In this document: in pieces, positions 43,291 through 51,841 of the stretch
Position numbering within the stretch: position 1 is the stretch's first letter
Layout of the letters: each line of letters starts with the position of its first letter
DNA from: Friedmanniella luteola
GTDB taxonomy: Bacteria > Actinomycetota > Actinomycetes > Propionibacteriales > Propionibacteriaceae
Assembly: GCF_900105065.1 (NCBI RefSeq)
Contig: NZ_LT629749.1
Span: 1,488,001-1,552,000, forward strand
Direction of reading: 5' to 3'
Length of the DNA stretch: 64,000 nucleotides
Made by a program: the position numbers and the translations under genes
Notes under the pieces: generated by a model
What the model was told of the DNA's origin: nothing
The model's input: the letters and a program-made list of their open reading frames with translations, nothing else
The model's database searches: none

Positions 43291-43345
43291 CCTCTGCTCG
43301 CCGAGGCACCCCCAGCAGGGGGTGCCCGAGCGCCGAGAGGGTGCC
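43286..43345 (+). repeat. nested inverted repeat, copy B
   Basis: Outer arms GGCACCCTC (43286-43294) and GAGGGTGCC (43337-43345) enclose inner arms GGCACCCCC (43305-43313) and GGGGGTGCC (43318-43326), loop AGCA. It has the same nested design and core as copy A, about 0.9 kb away on the other side of the pseudogene. Confidence 0.82.
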
Positions 43346-43361
43346 TGGCAGGATCCTGCCC

Positions 43362-44258
43362 GTGAGCACGAAGACCTCCGACCTCGCCGGACGCCGCATC
43401 CTCGTCACCGGGGCGGAGGGCCGGATCGGCTCGGCCACCTGCGCCCGGCTCACCGAGCTGGGCGCCCGGGTGACCGCCTTCTCGCTGCCGCAGGACGACG
43501 CGCCGGCGGTGGCGGCGGAGCGGGTGCTGCACGGCGACACCCGCGACGACGCGGCGGTCCAGGACGCCCTGGACGGCGTCGAGCTGGTCGTGCACCTGGC
43601 CGCGATCCCCAGCCCGGACCTCGCCGACTGGACGACGGTGTTCTCCACCAACGTCGTCTCCACCTTCACCGTGCTGGCGCACGCGGGGGAGCGCGGGGTC
43701 CGGCGGGCGGTGATCGCCAGCAGCATCAACGCCTACGGGGGTCCGTACAACTCCCACGACGTGCGGCCGGCCTACTACCCGCTGGACGAGCAGCTGCCGG
43801 CCGACCTCGACGACCCCTACTCCCTCAGCAAGTTCACCGACGAGCGGACGGCGGAGATGGCGGCCCGGCACTGGGGGACCGACGTCATCGCCCTCCGGTT
43901 CCCGCTGACGGCGCCGCAGGAGGTGCTGCTGGAGCACGCCGCCCGGGCGACCGGGGACCTCGCCCACGGGGCGACCGAGGGCTGGTCCTACCTCGACGTC
44001 CGCGACGCCGCCCGCGCCGTCGAGCTGTCCCTGCTGAGCAGCGCCCGCGGTGCGCACGCCGTCTTCGTCGCCGCCGGTGAGACCGACGTGCCGTTCCCCA
44101 CCGACGAGCTGCTGGACCGGTACGCCCCGGGGGTGCCGCGGCTGCGCTCCTTCGCCGGCCGGGAGGTGCCGATCGACCTCACCCGGGCGCGGACCCTGCT
44201 GGGGTTCCGGGCCGAGCACCTGCTGCCGGTGGAGCCGGCCCCGCTGCCGGGGGCCTAG
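43362..44258 (+). CDS. NAD-dependent epimerase/dehydratase (extended SDR)
   Basis: A 298-residue extended short-chain dehydrogenase. The cofactor motif is RILVTGAEGRIGSATCARL, then VVHLAAIPSP, a serine pair in VIASSINAYGG, and the catalytic YxxxK as YSLSKFTDE. The GTG at 43362 is preferred over ATG 43272, because the longer start would translate repeat copy B. The substrate is unknown; many relatives act on uronic or nucleotide sugars. Confidence 0.85.
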   Translation: MSTKTSDLAGRRILVTGAEGRIGSATCARLTELGARVTAFSLPQDDAPAVAAERVLHGDTRDDAAVQDALDGVELVVHLAAIPSPDLADWTTVFSTNVVSTFTVLAHAGERGVRRAVIASSINAYGGPYNSHDVRPAYYPLDEQLPADLDDPYSLSKFTDERTAEMAARHWGTDVIALRFPLTAPQEVLLEHAARATGDLAHGATEGWSYLDVRDAARAVELSLLSSARGAHAVFVAAGETDVPFPTDELLDRYAPGVPRLRSFAGREVPIDLTRARTLLGFRAEHLLPVEPAPLPGA

Positions 44259-44791
44259 CGCGAGCGGATCGAGAGCCCGACGAGCCGGTCGCCCTCCGCG
44301 TCCACCCCGGTGCCGACGGAGAAGAGCCGGCTGGGCAGCTCACCGGACTCGTCGGCGCCGTTCTCACTCGCCATCGCGCACAGCGAGCGGACGCCCCGGG
44401 TGGACAGCGGCGTCGCGACGTCCTCCCGGCACGGGCCGAACGACTCCCGGAGGGTGCTGTACGCCTTCTTCGCCGACGCCTTCGGCACCCGGAGCTGCGC
44501 GCTCATCTCGTAGTCGTGGGTGGCCCGGTAGCTCCCGGCCAGCACGACCGTGTCGGCGGGCAGGTCGAGGTCGGCGAAGAACTCGACGTCGGCGAGGTTC
44601 AACGGCTCGCAGGTGATGCCGGTGAGGTCGTTGCGGCACGGCGAGCCGTGCGCGGAGGTGAAGGAGAAGTAGGGGACGCCCCACTCCCCGGCCTGCCGGA
44701 CGAGCAGCGCGAGGACGACGGCCACGAACGCCAGCATCAGGGCCGTGCCGCCCAGCACCCGGACGGCCTTCCTCCTGCGCAGCGTCGCCAT
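44255..44791 (-). CDS. membrane-anchored protein of unknown function
   Basis: A 178-residue protein with a basic start (MATLRRRKAVRVLGG), one membrane span (TALMLAFVAVVLALLV) and an extracytoplasmic domain of about 145 residues. Four cysteines (SPCRNDLTGITCEPL, FGPCRED, RSLCAMAS) could form two disulfides. No family is recognised. It overlaps the stop of the convergent epimerase gene by four bases. Confidence 0.7.
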   Translation of the reverse strand: MATLRRRKAVRVLGGTALMLAFVAVVLALLVRQAGEWGVPYFSFTSAHGSPCRNDLTGITCEPLNLADVEFFADLDLPADTVVLAGSYRATHDYEMSAQLRVPKASAKKAYSTLRESFGPCREDVATPLSTRGVRSLCAMASENGADESGELPSRLFSVGTGVDAEGDRLVGLSIRSR

Positions 44792-44871
44792 GCCCCCAGG
44801 ATGCCCGACCCGGGTGACCGGGGGTCGAACCGGCCACGAACGCCCGGGGCCGCAGGGCCCACGGGTCCGGC

Positions 44872-45435
44872 TCAGCGGCGGACGGCGACCAGGACCGAGG
44901 TGTCCTCGGCGACCATCACGTCGACGCTGGTGAAGCGCTCGTCGGAGAGCCACTCCAGGCGCAGGGTGTCCACCCGGCCGCGGACGAGGGGGGGCCAGCT
45001 GGGGCACGGGGTGAAGTCGTCGAGCACGATCATGCCGCCGTCGTCCAGCAGGGCGACGATCTCCTCCCGCGGCCACTCCCGGGCGCTGCTGGCGTCGAGG
45101 AAGATCAGCGAGAACGGGGCGTGCTCGCGCAGGCTGCCCCAGTCGGCGTGCATGACGTCGATGTCGTCGCCCGCGAACATCGTCATCACGCCGTGCGCGA
45201 GGCCGGGGTCGAGCTCGGCGGTGATCACGCGGGTGGTCTTGGGGGCGCCGCTGCGCAGCCAGGCGGCGCCGACGCCGCAGCCGGTCCCGCACTCGGCGAT
45301 CGTCCCGCTGCGGGTGGCGGCCAGCGTCGCGAGCAGCCGGCCCGTCTCCGAGCGGGACGCCTGGACGTAGCCACGCTCCAGGGACATCCGGAGGGCGCGG
45401 ACCACCAGGTCGGGCAGATCCGGGGGTGCGCTCAC
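44872..45435 (-). CDS. class I SAM-dependent methyltransferase (O-methyltransferase-like)
   Basis: A 187-residue methyltransferase. The SAM-binding motif I is GTIAECGTGCGVGAAWL, motif II is VITAELDPGLAHGV, the acidic post-II segment is DIDVMHADWGSL, and FSLIFLDASS leads to GGMIVLDDFTP. This is the layout of catechol-O-methyltransferase-like enzymes. GTG 45435 lies 7 bases after CAGACT on the minus strand. The substrate is unknown. Confidence 0.8.
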   Translation of the reverse strand: MSAPPDLPDLVVRALRMSLERGYVQASRSETGRLLATLAATRSGTIAECGTGCGVGAAWLRSGAPKTTRVITAELDPGLAHGVMTMFAGDDIDVMHADWGSLREHAPFSLIFLDASSAREWPREEIVALLDDGGMIVLDDFTPCPSWPPLVRGRVDTLRLEWLSDERFTSVDVMVAEDTSVLVAVRR

Positions 45436-45509
45436 GTGCTCGAGTCTGACAGCCGCGCGCCGGGGGCCGGACCGGTCCACGATGTGGTATCACCCGGCCG
45501 CCGCCTCGG

Positions 45510-45541
45510 CCCGAGATGGTCGGACGTCCTACTATCTCGGG
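45510..45541 (+). promoter_or_regulatory. inverted repeat and promoter ahead of a 50-aa gene
   Basis: CCCGAGAT (45510-45517) and ATCTCGGG (45534-45541) form a perfect 8-bp inverted repeat in the spacer between divergent genes. TACTAT (45530-45535) inside it is a plausible -10 box, so the repeat may be an operator over the promoter. Confidence 0.5.
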
Positions 45542-45588
45542 AGGTCGGTCCGGACCGGGCCGACCAGCGCCGGTCGAGGAGCAGTGCC

Positions 45589-45741
45589 GTGTACGAGATG
45601 TACCCCCAGAGCTGGGCTGTCGCCGACGCGCGGCCCCACGACGCCGAGCGACCGCGTCGCCGTCCGCGCAAGGCGCACTCGGTCCTGCCCGCCGTCATCG
45701 CCCGTCAGCTCGAGGGCCCCGGGCCCCGGCTCCCCGGCTGA
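45589..45741 (+). CDS. 50-aa basic protein of unknown function
   Basis: GTG 45589 is 8 bases after a GAGGAG site and opens a 50-codon frame beginning MYEMYPQSWAVADARPHDAE. A very basic middle (RPRRRPRKAHSVLPAVIARQ) and a Pro/Gly end follow. The clean ribosome site, a -10 box upstream and a stop just before the convergent leuB argue that it is real. No family function is recognised. Confidence 0.65.
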   Translation: MYEMYPQSWAVADARPHDAERPRRRPRKAHSVLPAVIARQLEGPGPRLPG

Positions 45742-45758
45742 GCGTGGGCGGGACCGCC

Positions 45759-46841
45759 TCAGACGGCGGCGGCGATCGCGTCGCCGACCGCGCTGGTCGA
45801 GCGGCGGGGCTGCCCACGGCGGGCCGCGATGTCGGCCACCGCGGCCTTCTCCACCCGGGCCGCCTCCTCGGCGAACCCGAGGTGCTCCAGCAGCAGGCCG
45901 ACCGACAGGATCGTCGCGGTCGGGTCCGCGACGCCCTGACCGGCGATGTCGGGAGCCGAGCCGTGCACCGGCTCGAACATCGACGGGAAGGTGCGGTCGG
46001 GGTTGATGTTCCCGCTGGCCGCCAGGCCGATCCCGCCGGTGACCGCCGCCGCCAGGTCGGTGACGATGTCCCCGAACAGGTTGTCGGTGACGACCACGTC
46101 GAACCGCTGCGGGTCGGTCACCAGGAAGATCATCGCCGCGTCGATGTGCAGGTAGTCGGTCGTGACGCCGGGGTGCTCCGCCGCGACGGACTCGAAGACG
46201 CGGCGCCACAGCCCGCCCGCGTTCACCAGCACGTTGTGCTTGTGCAGCAGGGTGATCTTGTTGCGGCGACGGGTGGCCCGCTCGAACGCGTCCCGGACCA
46301 CCCGCTCCACCCCGTAGGCGGTGTTGACGCTGACCTCGGTGGCGATCTCGTGCGGGGTGCCCGTCCGGACCGTGCCGCCGTTGCCGCAGTACAACCCCTC
46401 GGTGCCCTCCCGGACGACGAGGAAGTCGATCTCGCCCCGGTCCAGCACGTCGTCGGCGAGAGGGGTGGGGACGCCCGGGTACAGCCGGCTCGGGCGCAGG
46501 TTGACGTAGTGGTCGAACGCGAAGCGCAGCTTGAGCAGCAGCCCGCGCTCCAGCAGCCCGCTGGGCACGTCCGTCGCGCCCGGCGCGGCACCCACGGCGC
46601 CCAGCAGGATCGCGTCGGCCGCGGCCAGCTCGGCCAGCACGGAGTCGGGCAGCACCTCCCCGGTGCGCTGCCAGCGGCTGGCGCCGAGGTCGTAGCTGGT
46701 GGTCGCGAACGCGCCCGGCCCGGTCACCGCCTCGAGCACCTTGAGGCCCTCCGCCACCACCTCGGGACCGATGCCGTCGCCACCGATGACGGCGAGGTTC
46801 ACGGGCGGGTGGGCGGAGGTCGCGGGGGTCGGAGCGCTCAT
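45759..46841 (-). CDS. leuB: 3-isopropylmalate dehydrogenase
   Basis: A 360-residue dehydrogenase of leucine synthesis that oxidises 3-isopropylmalate. Blocks: [20 protein letters not shown], the substrate site [10 protein letters not shown], the catalytic Tyr in [15 protein letters not shown], the Lys/Asn region [15 protein letters not shown], metal-binding aspartates in [13 protein letters not shown], and [15 protein letters not shown] 46841 lies 6 bases after TACGAT (46853-46848 on the minus strand). It is divergent from ilvE. Actinobacterial LeuB is often the short 340-360 residue form seen here. Confidence 0.96.
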   Translation of the reverse strand: MSAPTPATSAHPPVNLAVIGGDGIGPEVVAEGLKVLEAVTGPGAFATTSYDLGASRWQRTGEVLPDSVLAELAAADAILLGAVGAAPGATDVPSGLLERGLLLKLRFAFDHYVNLRPSRLYPGVPTPLADDVLDRGEIDFLVVREGTEGLYCGNGGTVRTGTPHEIATEVSVNTAYGVERVVRDAFERATRRRNKITLLHKHNVLVNAGGLWRRVFESVAAEHPGVTTDYLHIDAAMIFLVTDPQRFDVVVTDNLFGDIVTDLAAAVTGGIGLAASGNINPDRTFPSMFEPVHGSAPDIAGQGVADPTATILSVGLLLEHLGFAEEAARVEKAAVADIAARRGQPRRSTSAVGDAIAAAV

Positions 46842-47023
46842 CGCGGCATCGTAGCGAGCCCACCCCGCAGCACCCGCCTGGTCTCAGGGCGCTCCCTGTT
46901 AGCGTTCCGCGCGGGCTGTCCGGGCGTCCGGGCCGCGCCGGCCGCCCGATGCGACCCGTCCGCCCCGCGTCCCGACCGCCCCGCACCACCGCTCCCGTGC
47001 CCGCCCTCGTCGAAAGCAGTCCC

Positions 47024-48139
47024 GTGAGTCTTCAGTTCGAGCTCCGCGCCAACCCGAACCCGCGCACGGAGGCCGAGCGCGAGGCCGTCCTGGCCGACCC
47101 CGGGTTCGGGCTCAGCTTCACCGACCACATGGCCGTCGCCACCTGGACCGCGGCCGACGGCTGGCACGACTCCGCCGTCGTCCCCTACGGCCCGTTCTCG
47201 CTGGACCCGGCCACCGCGGTGCTGCACTACGCGCAGGAGATCTTCGAGGGGCTGAAGGCCTACCAGCACGCCGACGGCAGCGTGCACCTGTTCCGGCCCG
47301 ACCAGAACGCGGCCCGGATGGCGCGTTCCGCCGAGCGGCTGGCCCTGCCGGTGCTGTCGACCGAGGACTTCCTGGCCAGCATCGACGCCCTCGTGGCGGC
47401 CGACCGCGCCTGGGTGCCCTCCGCCCCCGCTGGCGGAGCCGGCGCGCCGGTCCAGAACGAGCAGAGCCTGTACCTGCGGCCGTTCATGTTCGCCTCCGAG
47501 GCCTTCCTCGGCGTCCGGCCGGCCCAGCGGGTCACCTACTGCGTGATCGCCAGCCCGGCCGGCGCCTACTTCGCGCGCGGTGTGCACCCGGTGTCCATCT
47601 GGGTGTCCACCACCTACACCCGCGCCGCCCCGGGCGGGATGGGGGCGGCCAAGACCGGCGGCAACTACGCCGCCAGCCTCGTCGCCCAGCAGGAGGCCGC
47701 TGCGCACGGCTGCGACCAGGTGATGTTCGCCGACGCCGCCGAGCACGCCTTCGTCGAGGAGCTGGGCGGGATGAACGTCTACCTGGTGACCACCGACGGC
47801 GAGCTGATCACCCCCGAGCTGAACGGCTCGATCCTCGAGGGCGTCACCCGCGACTCGATCCTCACCCTGGCGACCGAGTTCGGGCTGACCCCCGTCGAGC
47901 GCCGGGTGGGCCTGCAGGAGCTGATCGAGGGCGTCGACTCCGGGTGGGTGGCCGAGCTCTTCGCCTGCGGCACCGCCGCCGTGGTCACCCCGATCGGTGT
48001 CCTGAAGGACGCGTCGGGCACCCACACCGTCGGCGGCGGCCAGACCGGCGAGACTACCGCGGCGCTGCGGAAGAACCTCCTCGACGTCCAGTACGGCCGC
48101 GCCGAGGACCGGCACGGCTGGCTCCGCCGGGTGCTCTGA
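47024..48139 (+). CDS. ilvE: branched-chain amino-acid aminotransferase
   Basis: A 371-residue fold-type IV PLP enzyme that performs the last step of Ile, Leu and Val synthesis. The PLP lysine is Lys210 in MGAAKTGGNYAASL. Other family blocks are HYAQEIFEGLKAY, YLRPFMFASEAFLGV, EELGGMNVYLV and ACGTAAVVTPIG. GTG 47024 (VSLQFELRANPNP) gives the standard N-terminus; GTG 46997 would add nine residues. TAGCGT at 46900-46905 is a likely -10 box, leaving a leader of about 110 bases. Confidence 0.95.
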   Translation: MSLQFELRANPNPRTEAEREAVLADPGFGLSFTDHMAVATWTAADGWHDSAVVPYGPFSLDPATAVLHYAQEIFEGLKAYQHADGSVHLFRPDQNAARMARSAERLALPVLSTEDFLASIDALVAADRAWVPSAPAGGAGAPVQNEQSLYLRPFMFASEAFLGVRPAQRVTYCVIASPAGAYFARGVHPVSIWVSTTYTRAAPGGMGAAKTGGNYAASLVAQQEAAAHGCDQVMFADAAEHAFVEELGGMNVYLVTTDGELITPELNGSILEGVTRDSILTLATEFGLTPVERRVGLQELIEGVDSGWVAELFACGTAAVVTPIGVLKDASGTHTVGGGQTGETTAALRKNLLDVQYGRAEDRHGWLRRVL

Positions 48140-48157
48140 GCGCACCCGTGGGACGAC

Positions 48158-48186
48158 AGCGGCTGACCGGATGGCGGTCAGCCGCT
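48158..48186 (+). terminator. hairpin terminator after ilvE
   Basis: A perfect 11-bp stem, AGCGGCTGACC (48158-48168) with GGTCAGCCGCT (48176-48186), loop GGATGGC. There is no T tract. It touches the -35 element of the next promoter. Confidence 0.7.
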
Positions 48187-48214
48187 GGACTGCCCTGCCG
48201 CACGGGTGCACACT
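48186..48214 (+). promoter_or_regulatory. promoter of the cimA leader transcript
   Basis: TGGACT (48186-48191), a 17-base spacer and CACACT (48209-48214). The predicted transcription start coincides with the GTG of the leader peptide at 48221. Confidence 0.55.
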
Positions 48215-48220
48215 GAGGCC

Positions 48221-48250
48221 GTGCCCATCCTGGTCGTGATCATTAGCTAG
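48221..48250 (+). CDS. cimA leader peptide (9 aa, Ile/Leu/Val-rich)
   Basis: GTG 48221 opens the frame MPILVVIIS, ending in TAG 48248-48250. Six of nine residues are branched-chain amino acids, so translation speed should report their supply. It stands directly before an intrinsic terminator and the citramalate synthase gene. It is too short for ordinary gene finding. Confidence 0.78.
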   Translation: MPILVVIIS

Positions 48251-48307
48251 CGCGCTGGACTCCTCGTCAGCGCGCTGAACCTCCTGTCCTCGTACGGGAG
48301 GTTTTTT
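48249..48307 (+). terminator. cimA attenuator hairpins
   Basis: First hairpin: AGCGCGCT at 48249-48256 with the same self-complementary octamer at 48269-48276; its left arm overlaps the leader stop codon. Second hairpin: AACCTCC (48278-48284) with GGAGGTT (48297-48303), followed by a T run to 48307, an intrinsic terminator. I could not find a clear competing antiterminator pairing by eye. Confidence 0.7.
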
Positions 48308-48372
48308 CGTTCCCGGACCAGGGCGCGGAACCCGTGCCACCCACCCATGCCCCATCACTCGAGGGATCTGCG

Positions 48373-50019
48373 ATGTTCGCCCAGCTGAGGCCGAAGCCGG
48401 CCGAGTTCCACGTCTTCGACACGACCCTGCGCGACGGGTCGCAGCAGGAGGGGCTCAACCTCTCCGTCGCGGACAAGCTGACCATCGCGGGGCTGCTCGA
48501 CGAGCTCGGCGTGGGCTTCGTGGAGGGTGGCTGGCCGGGCGCCAACCCCAACGACACGGCGTTCTTCGCCGCCATGGCCGACGGGGCGCACGCGCTCCGC
48601 AGCGCCACCCTGGTCGCCTTCGGCTTCACCCGACGGGTGGGCATGAGGGCGGCCGACGACCCGTTGACGGCCGCGCTGCGGGACTCGCGCGCGCCGGTGG
48701 CGTGCATCGTGGCCAAGAGCCACGACCGCCACGTCGAGCAGGCTCTCCGCACCACCCTGCGGGAGAACCTCGACATGATCGCGGACACGGTGTCGCATCT
48801 GAGGGCCGAGGGCCAGCGGGTGTTCGTGGACTGCGAGCACTTCTTCGACGGCTACCGGGAGAACCCCGCGTACGCCCTGGAGGCGGTGCGGACGGCAGCC
48901 GAGGCGGGAGCCGAGGTCGTCGTCCTGTGCGACACCAACGGCGGCATGCTGCCGCCGTGGGTGGGTGAGATCGTCACCGAGGCCGCCGCGACCGGTGTCC
49001 AGCTGGGCATCCACGCCCACAACGACACCGGTTGCGCGGTCGCCAACACCCTGGCGGCGGTCGACGCGGGCGCCATGCACGTGCAGGGCACGGTCAACGG
49101 CTACGGCGAGCGGACCGGCAACGCCGAGCTCATCTCGGTGGTCGCCAACCTGGAGCTCAAGTACGGCTGGCCGCTGCTGCCCGCCGGCTCCCTGCAGGAG
49201 GCCAGCCGGATCGCCCACGCCATCGCCGAGGTCACCAACGTCCCCTCGAGCGCGCGGCAGCCCTACGTCGGGCTGTCCTCGTTCGCGCACAAGGCCGGCC
49301 TGCACGCCAGCGCGATCAAGGTCGACCCGAACCTCTACCAGCACATCGACCCGGCCGTCGTGGGCAACGACATGCGGATGCTCGTCTCGGACATGGCCGG
49401 TCGGGCCAACATCCAGATGAAGGGGGAGGAGCTGGGCTTCGACCTCTCCGACCGGGAGCTCGCCTCCCGGATCACCGGCCGGGTCAAGGACGCGGAGGCG
49501 GCGGGCTACACCTACGAGGCCGCCGACGCCAGCTTCGAGCTGCTGCTGCGGCGCGAGCTCGACCAGCTGCCGGAGTACTTCGCCGTGCACTCCTGGCGGG
49601 TCTTCACCCAGGGCCACCCCCGGCCCGGCGCCGAGGGGGAGACCGACACCGAGTGCACCGTCCGGCTCACGGCCAAGGGCCAGAGCCAGCGGGTGGTCGG
49701 CGAGGGCAACGGCCCCGTCAACGCCCTGGACCACGCCGTCCGCAACGCCCTGCTGCCGGCCTACCCCGTCGTCGGCCGCTTCGAGCTGATCGACTACCGG
49801 GTCCGCATCCTCGACCAGGGCCACGGCACCGACGCCACCGTGCGGGTGCTGATCCAGACCACCGACGGCCGCCGGGCCTGGACGACGGTGGGGGTGGGCC
49901 AGAACATCATCGAGGCCTCGTGGGAGGCGCTCAGCGACGCCTACCTCTACGGGCTCATCCACGCCGAGAGCCCCGCGCCGGCCGCGGAGCCGGCGATCCA
50001 GGAGCGCGTCGCGGTCTGA
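48373..50019 (+). CDS. cimA: citramalate synthase
   Basis: A 548-residue enzyme of the isopropylmalate/citramalate synthase superfamily. The barrel starts VFDTTLRDGSQQEGLNLSVADK, a wording seen in CimA rather than LeuA. The metal-binding HAHNDTGCAVANTLAAVDAG and GTVNGYGERTGNAELI follow. A C-terminal LeuA-type allosteric domain (about 410-530) ends with GVGQNIIEASWEAL. It condenses pyruvate and acetyl-CoA to citramalate, giving 2-ketobutyrate for isoleucine without threonine. ATG 48373 is preferred over GTG 48334 because GAGGGA lies just upstream. LeuCD needed for the next step is not in the window. Confidence 0.9.
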   Translation: MFAQLRPKPAEFHVFDTTLRDGSQQEGLNLSVADKLTIAGLLDELGVGFVEGGWPGANPNDTAFFAAMADGAHALRSATLVAFGFTRRVGMRAADDPLTAALRDSRAPVACIVAKSHDRHVEQALRTTLRENLDMIADTVSHLRAEGQRVFVDCEHFFDGYRENPAYALEAVRTAAEAGAEVVVLCDTNGGMLPPWVGEIVTEAAATGVQLGIHAHNDTGCAVANTLAAVDAGAMHVQGTVNGYGERTGNAELISVVANLELKYGWPLLPAGSLQEASRIAHAIAEVTNVPSSARQPYVGLSSFAHKAGLHASAIKVDPNLYQHIDPAVVGNDMRMLVSDMAGRANIQMKGEELGFDLSDRELASRITGRVKDAEAAGYTYEAADASFELLLRRELDQLPEYFAVHSWRVFTQGHPRPGAEGETDTECTVRLTAKGQSQRVVGEGNGPVNALDHAVRNALLPAYPVVGRFELIDYRVRILDQGHGTDATVRVLIQTTDGRRAWTTVGVGQNIIEASWEALSDAYLYGLIHAESPAPAAEPAIQERVAV

Positions 50020-50167
50020 CGGCACACCCCGCCTGCGCGGGACCACCGCCTCAGGGACCGGCCGGCCCCGGGGAATGGGGGAGCCGGTGGTCGGGTTGCT
50101 CCCGGGTGACCGCCCGGACCACCGCGCGGGCCCACCGCGGCCCCGGGCCGGGCCGAACGGAGACCCC

Positions 50168-50470
50168 ATGAGCACCCTCGTCCACCTCGACCTGCAGCTC
50201 GACCCGACCCGGCTGGAGCGGGGCCAGCAGGTCCTCGTCGAGACGCTGGCGGCCACCCGGGCCTGGCCCGGCAACGACGGTCTGCAGGTCGTCGTCGACG
50301 ACACCGACCCGGCCCACCTGCTCGTGGTCGAGCACTGGGCGACGACGGCCGACCACGACGCCTACGCGGCGTGGCGGGCCACGCCCGAGGGTGCTTCGCA
50401 GCTGGGCGCGGTGGTGGTGAGCCCGCCCCGGAAGACCGTCTTCAGCACCACCCTGCCGCTGCCGTTCTGA
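50168..50470 (+). CDS. antibiotic-biosynthesis-monooxygenase (ABM)-fold protein
   Basis: A 100-residue dimeric alpha/beta-barrel type protein. LVHLDLQLDPTRLERGQQVLVETL, then LQVVVDDTDPAHLLVVEHWATTADHDAYAAWRAT, has the strand-helix-strand pattern and the EHWxxxxxHDAY-like segment of ABM proteins. Function ranges from quinol oxidation to haem degradation, so none is assigned. ATG 50168 has a GGAGA site. It converges with deoA. Confidence 0.78.
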   Translation: MSTLVHLDLQLDPTRLERGQQVLVETLAATRAWPGNDGLQVVVDDTDPAHLLVVEHWATTADHDAYAAWRATPEGASQLGAVVVSPPRKTVFSTTLPLPF

Positions 50471-50477
50471 CGCCGGC

Positions 50478-51788
50478 TCAGCCGATGCGGTCGAGGACCA
50501 GCGGCTCGAGGTCGACCGCGGCCTCACCGACGGACCAGCCGCCGTCCAGGGCCGCCCGGGCCCGGTCGAAGCGCTCCGGGGTGTCGGTGTGCAGGGTGAA
50601 CAGCGGGTCCCCGGCGCGCACCCGGTCGCCGGCCTGCGCGTGCAGTTGGACGCCGGCGCCGGCCTGCACGCTGTCCTCCCGGCGCGCCCGGCCCGCGCCC
50701 AGCCGCCAGGCGGCGAGGCCGACGGCCATGGCGTCGACGGAAGTGAGCACGCCGTCGGCCCCGGCCCGGACCACCTCCGTCTCCCGTGCCCGCGGGAGCG
50801 GGGCGTCGGGGTCCCCGCCCTGGGCGGTGACCATCCGGCGCCAGACGTCCATCGCCCGCCCGTCGGCCAGCGCCTCGGCGGGGTCGACGTCGGAGCGGCC
50901 GGCCGCGCCGAGCATCTCCCGGGCCAGCGCCAGCGTCAGCTCGACGACGTCGGCGGGTCCGCCGCCGGCCAGCACGTCCACCGACTCCGCGACCTCGAGC
51001 GCGTTGCCCGCGGTCAGCCCCAGCGGGCTGGACATCCGGGTGAGCAGGGCGACGGTGGTGACGCCGGCGTCCTGGCCCAGCCCGACCATCGTCACCGCGA
51101 GCTCGCGCGCCTGCTCGGCGGTCTTCATGAAGGCCCCGGAGCCGACCTTGACGTCGAGGACCAGCGCCGAGGTGCCCTCGGCGATCTTCTTGCTCATGAT
51201 CGAGGAGGCGATCAGCGGGATCGACTCGACGGTGCCGGTCACGTCGCGCAGGGCGTAGAGCTTCTTGTCGGCGGGCGCCAGGCCGGAGCCGGCCGCGCAG
51301 ATCACGGCGCCCACGTCCTTCAGCTGGGCCAGCATGTCGGCGTTGCTGAGCGCGGCCCGCCAGCCGGGGATCGCCTCCAGCTTGTCGAGGGTGCCGCCCG
51401 TGTGGCCGAGCCCGCGGCCCGACAGCTGCGGGACGGCGACACCGCAGGCCGCCACGAGCGGGGCCAGCGGCAGGGTGATCTTGTCGCCGACCCCGCCGGT
51501 GGAGTGCTTGTCGACGGTCGGCCGGGACAGCCCGGAGAAGTCCAGCCGTTCGCCGGAGGCGATCATCGCCGCGGTCCAGCGGGCCAGCTCCGTGCGGCTC
51601 AGACCGCGGAAGAAGACGGCCATGGCCAGCGCGGCCATCTGCTCCTCGGCCACCTCACCGTCGGTGTAGGCCTGCAGCAGCCAGTCCACCGCCGCCGGCT
51701 CCAGCTCGCCGCCGTCGCGCTTGCGGCGGATCAGCTCGACGGCGTCGAAGCGGGCGGGCTCGGCCGGCGCGGTGTCCTGCGGGGTCAT
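50478..51788 (-). CDS. deoA: thymidine phosphorylase
   Basis: A 436-residue pyrimidine-nucleoside phosphorylase that cleaves thymidine with phosphate in nucleoside salvage. The signature [21 protein letters not shown] and the phosphate/substrate loop [20 protein letters not shown] are intact, as are [25 protein letters not shown] and the C-terminal domain. The length is typical. The ATG is 53 bases from the divergent FAH gene. Confidence 0.96.
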   Translation of the reverse strand: MTPQDTAPAEPARFDAVELIRRKRDGGELEPAAVDWLLQAYTDGEVAEEQMAALAMAVFFRGLSRTELARWTAAMIASGERLDFSGLSRPTVDKHSTGGVGDKITLPLAPLVAACGVAVPQLSGRGLGHTGGTLDKLEAIPGWRAALSNADMLAQLKDVGAVICAAGSGLAPADKKLYALRDVTGTVESIPLIASSIMSKKIAEGTSALVLDVKVGSGAFMKTAEQARELAVTMVGLGQDAGVTTVALLTRMSSPLGLTAGNALEVAESVDVLAGGGPADVVELTLALAREMLGAAGRSDVDPAEALADGRAMDVWRRMVTAQGGDPDAPLPRARETEVVRAGADGVLTSVDAMAVGLAAWRLGAGRARREDSVQAGAGVQLHAQAGDRVRAGDPLFTLHTDTPERFDRARAALDGGWSVGEAAVDLEPLVLDRIG

Positions 51789-51841
51789 GGGCCCCAGTGT
51801 GCCGGACGGGGCGGGGGCCCGTCCTCGCTAGGCTGGCCCCC

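Noticed and set aside
43272-43361. Longer ATG start for the epimerase gene
   Set aside because: It would translate repeat copy B; the GTG at 43362 begins a normal SDR N-terminus.
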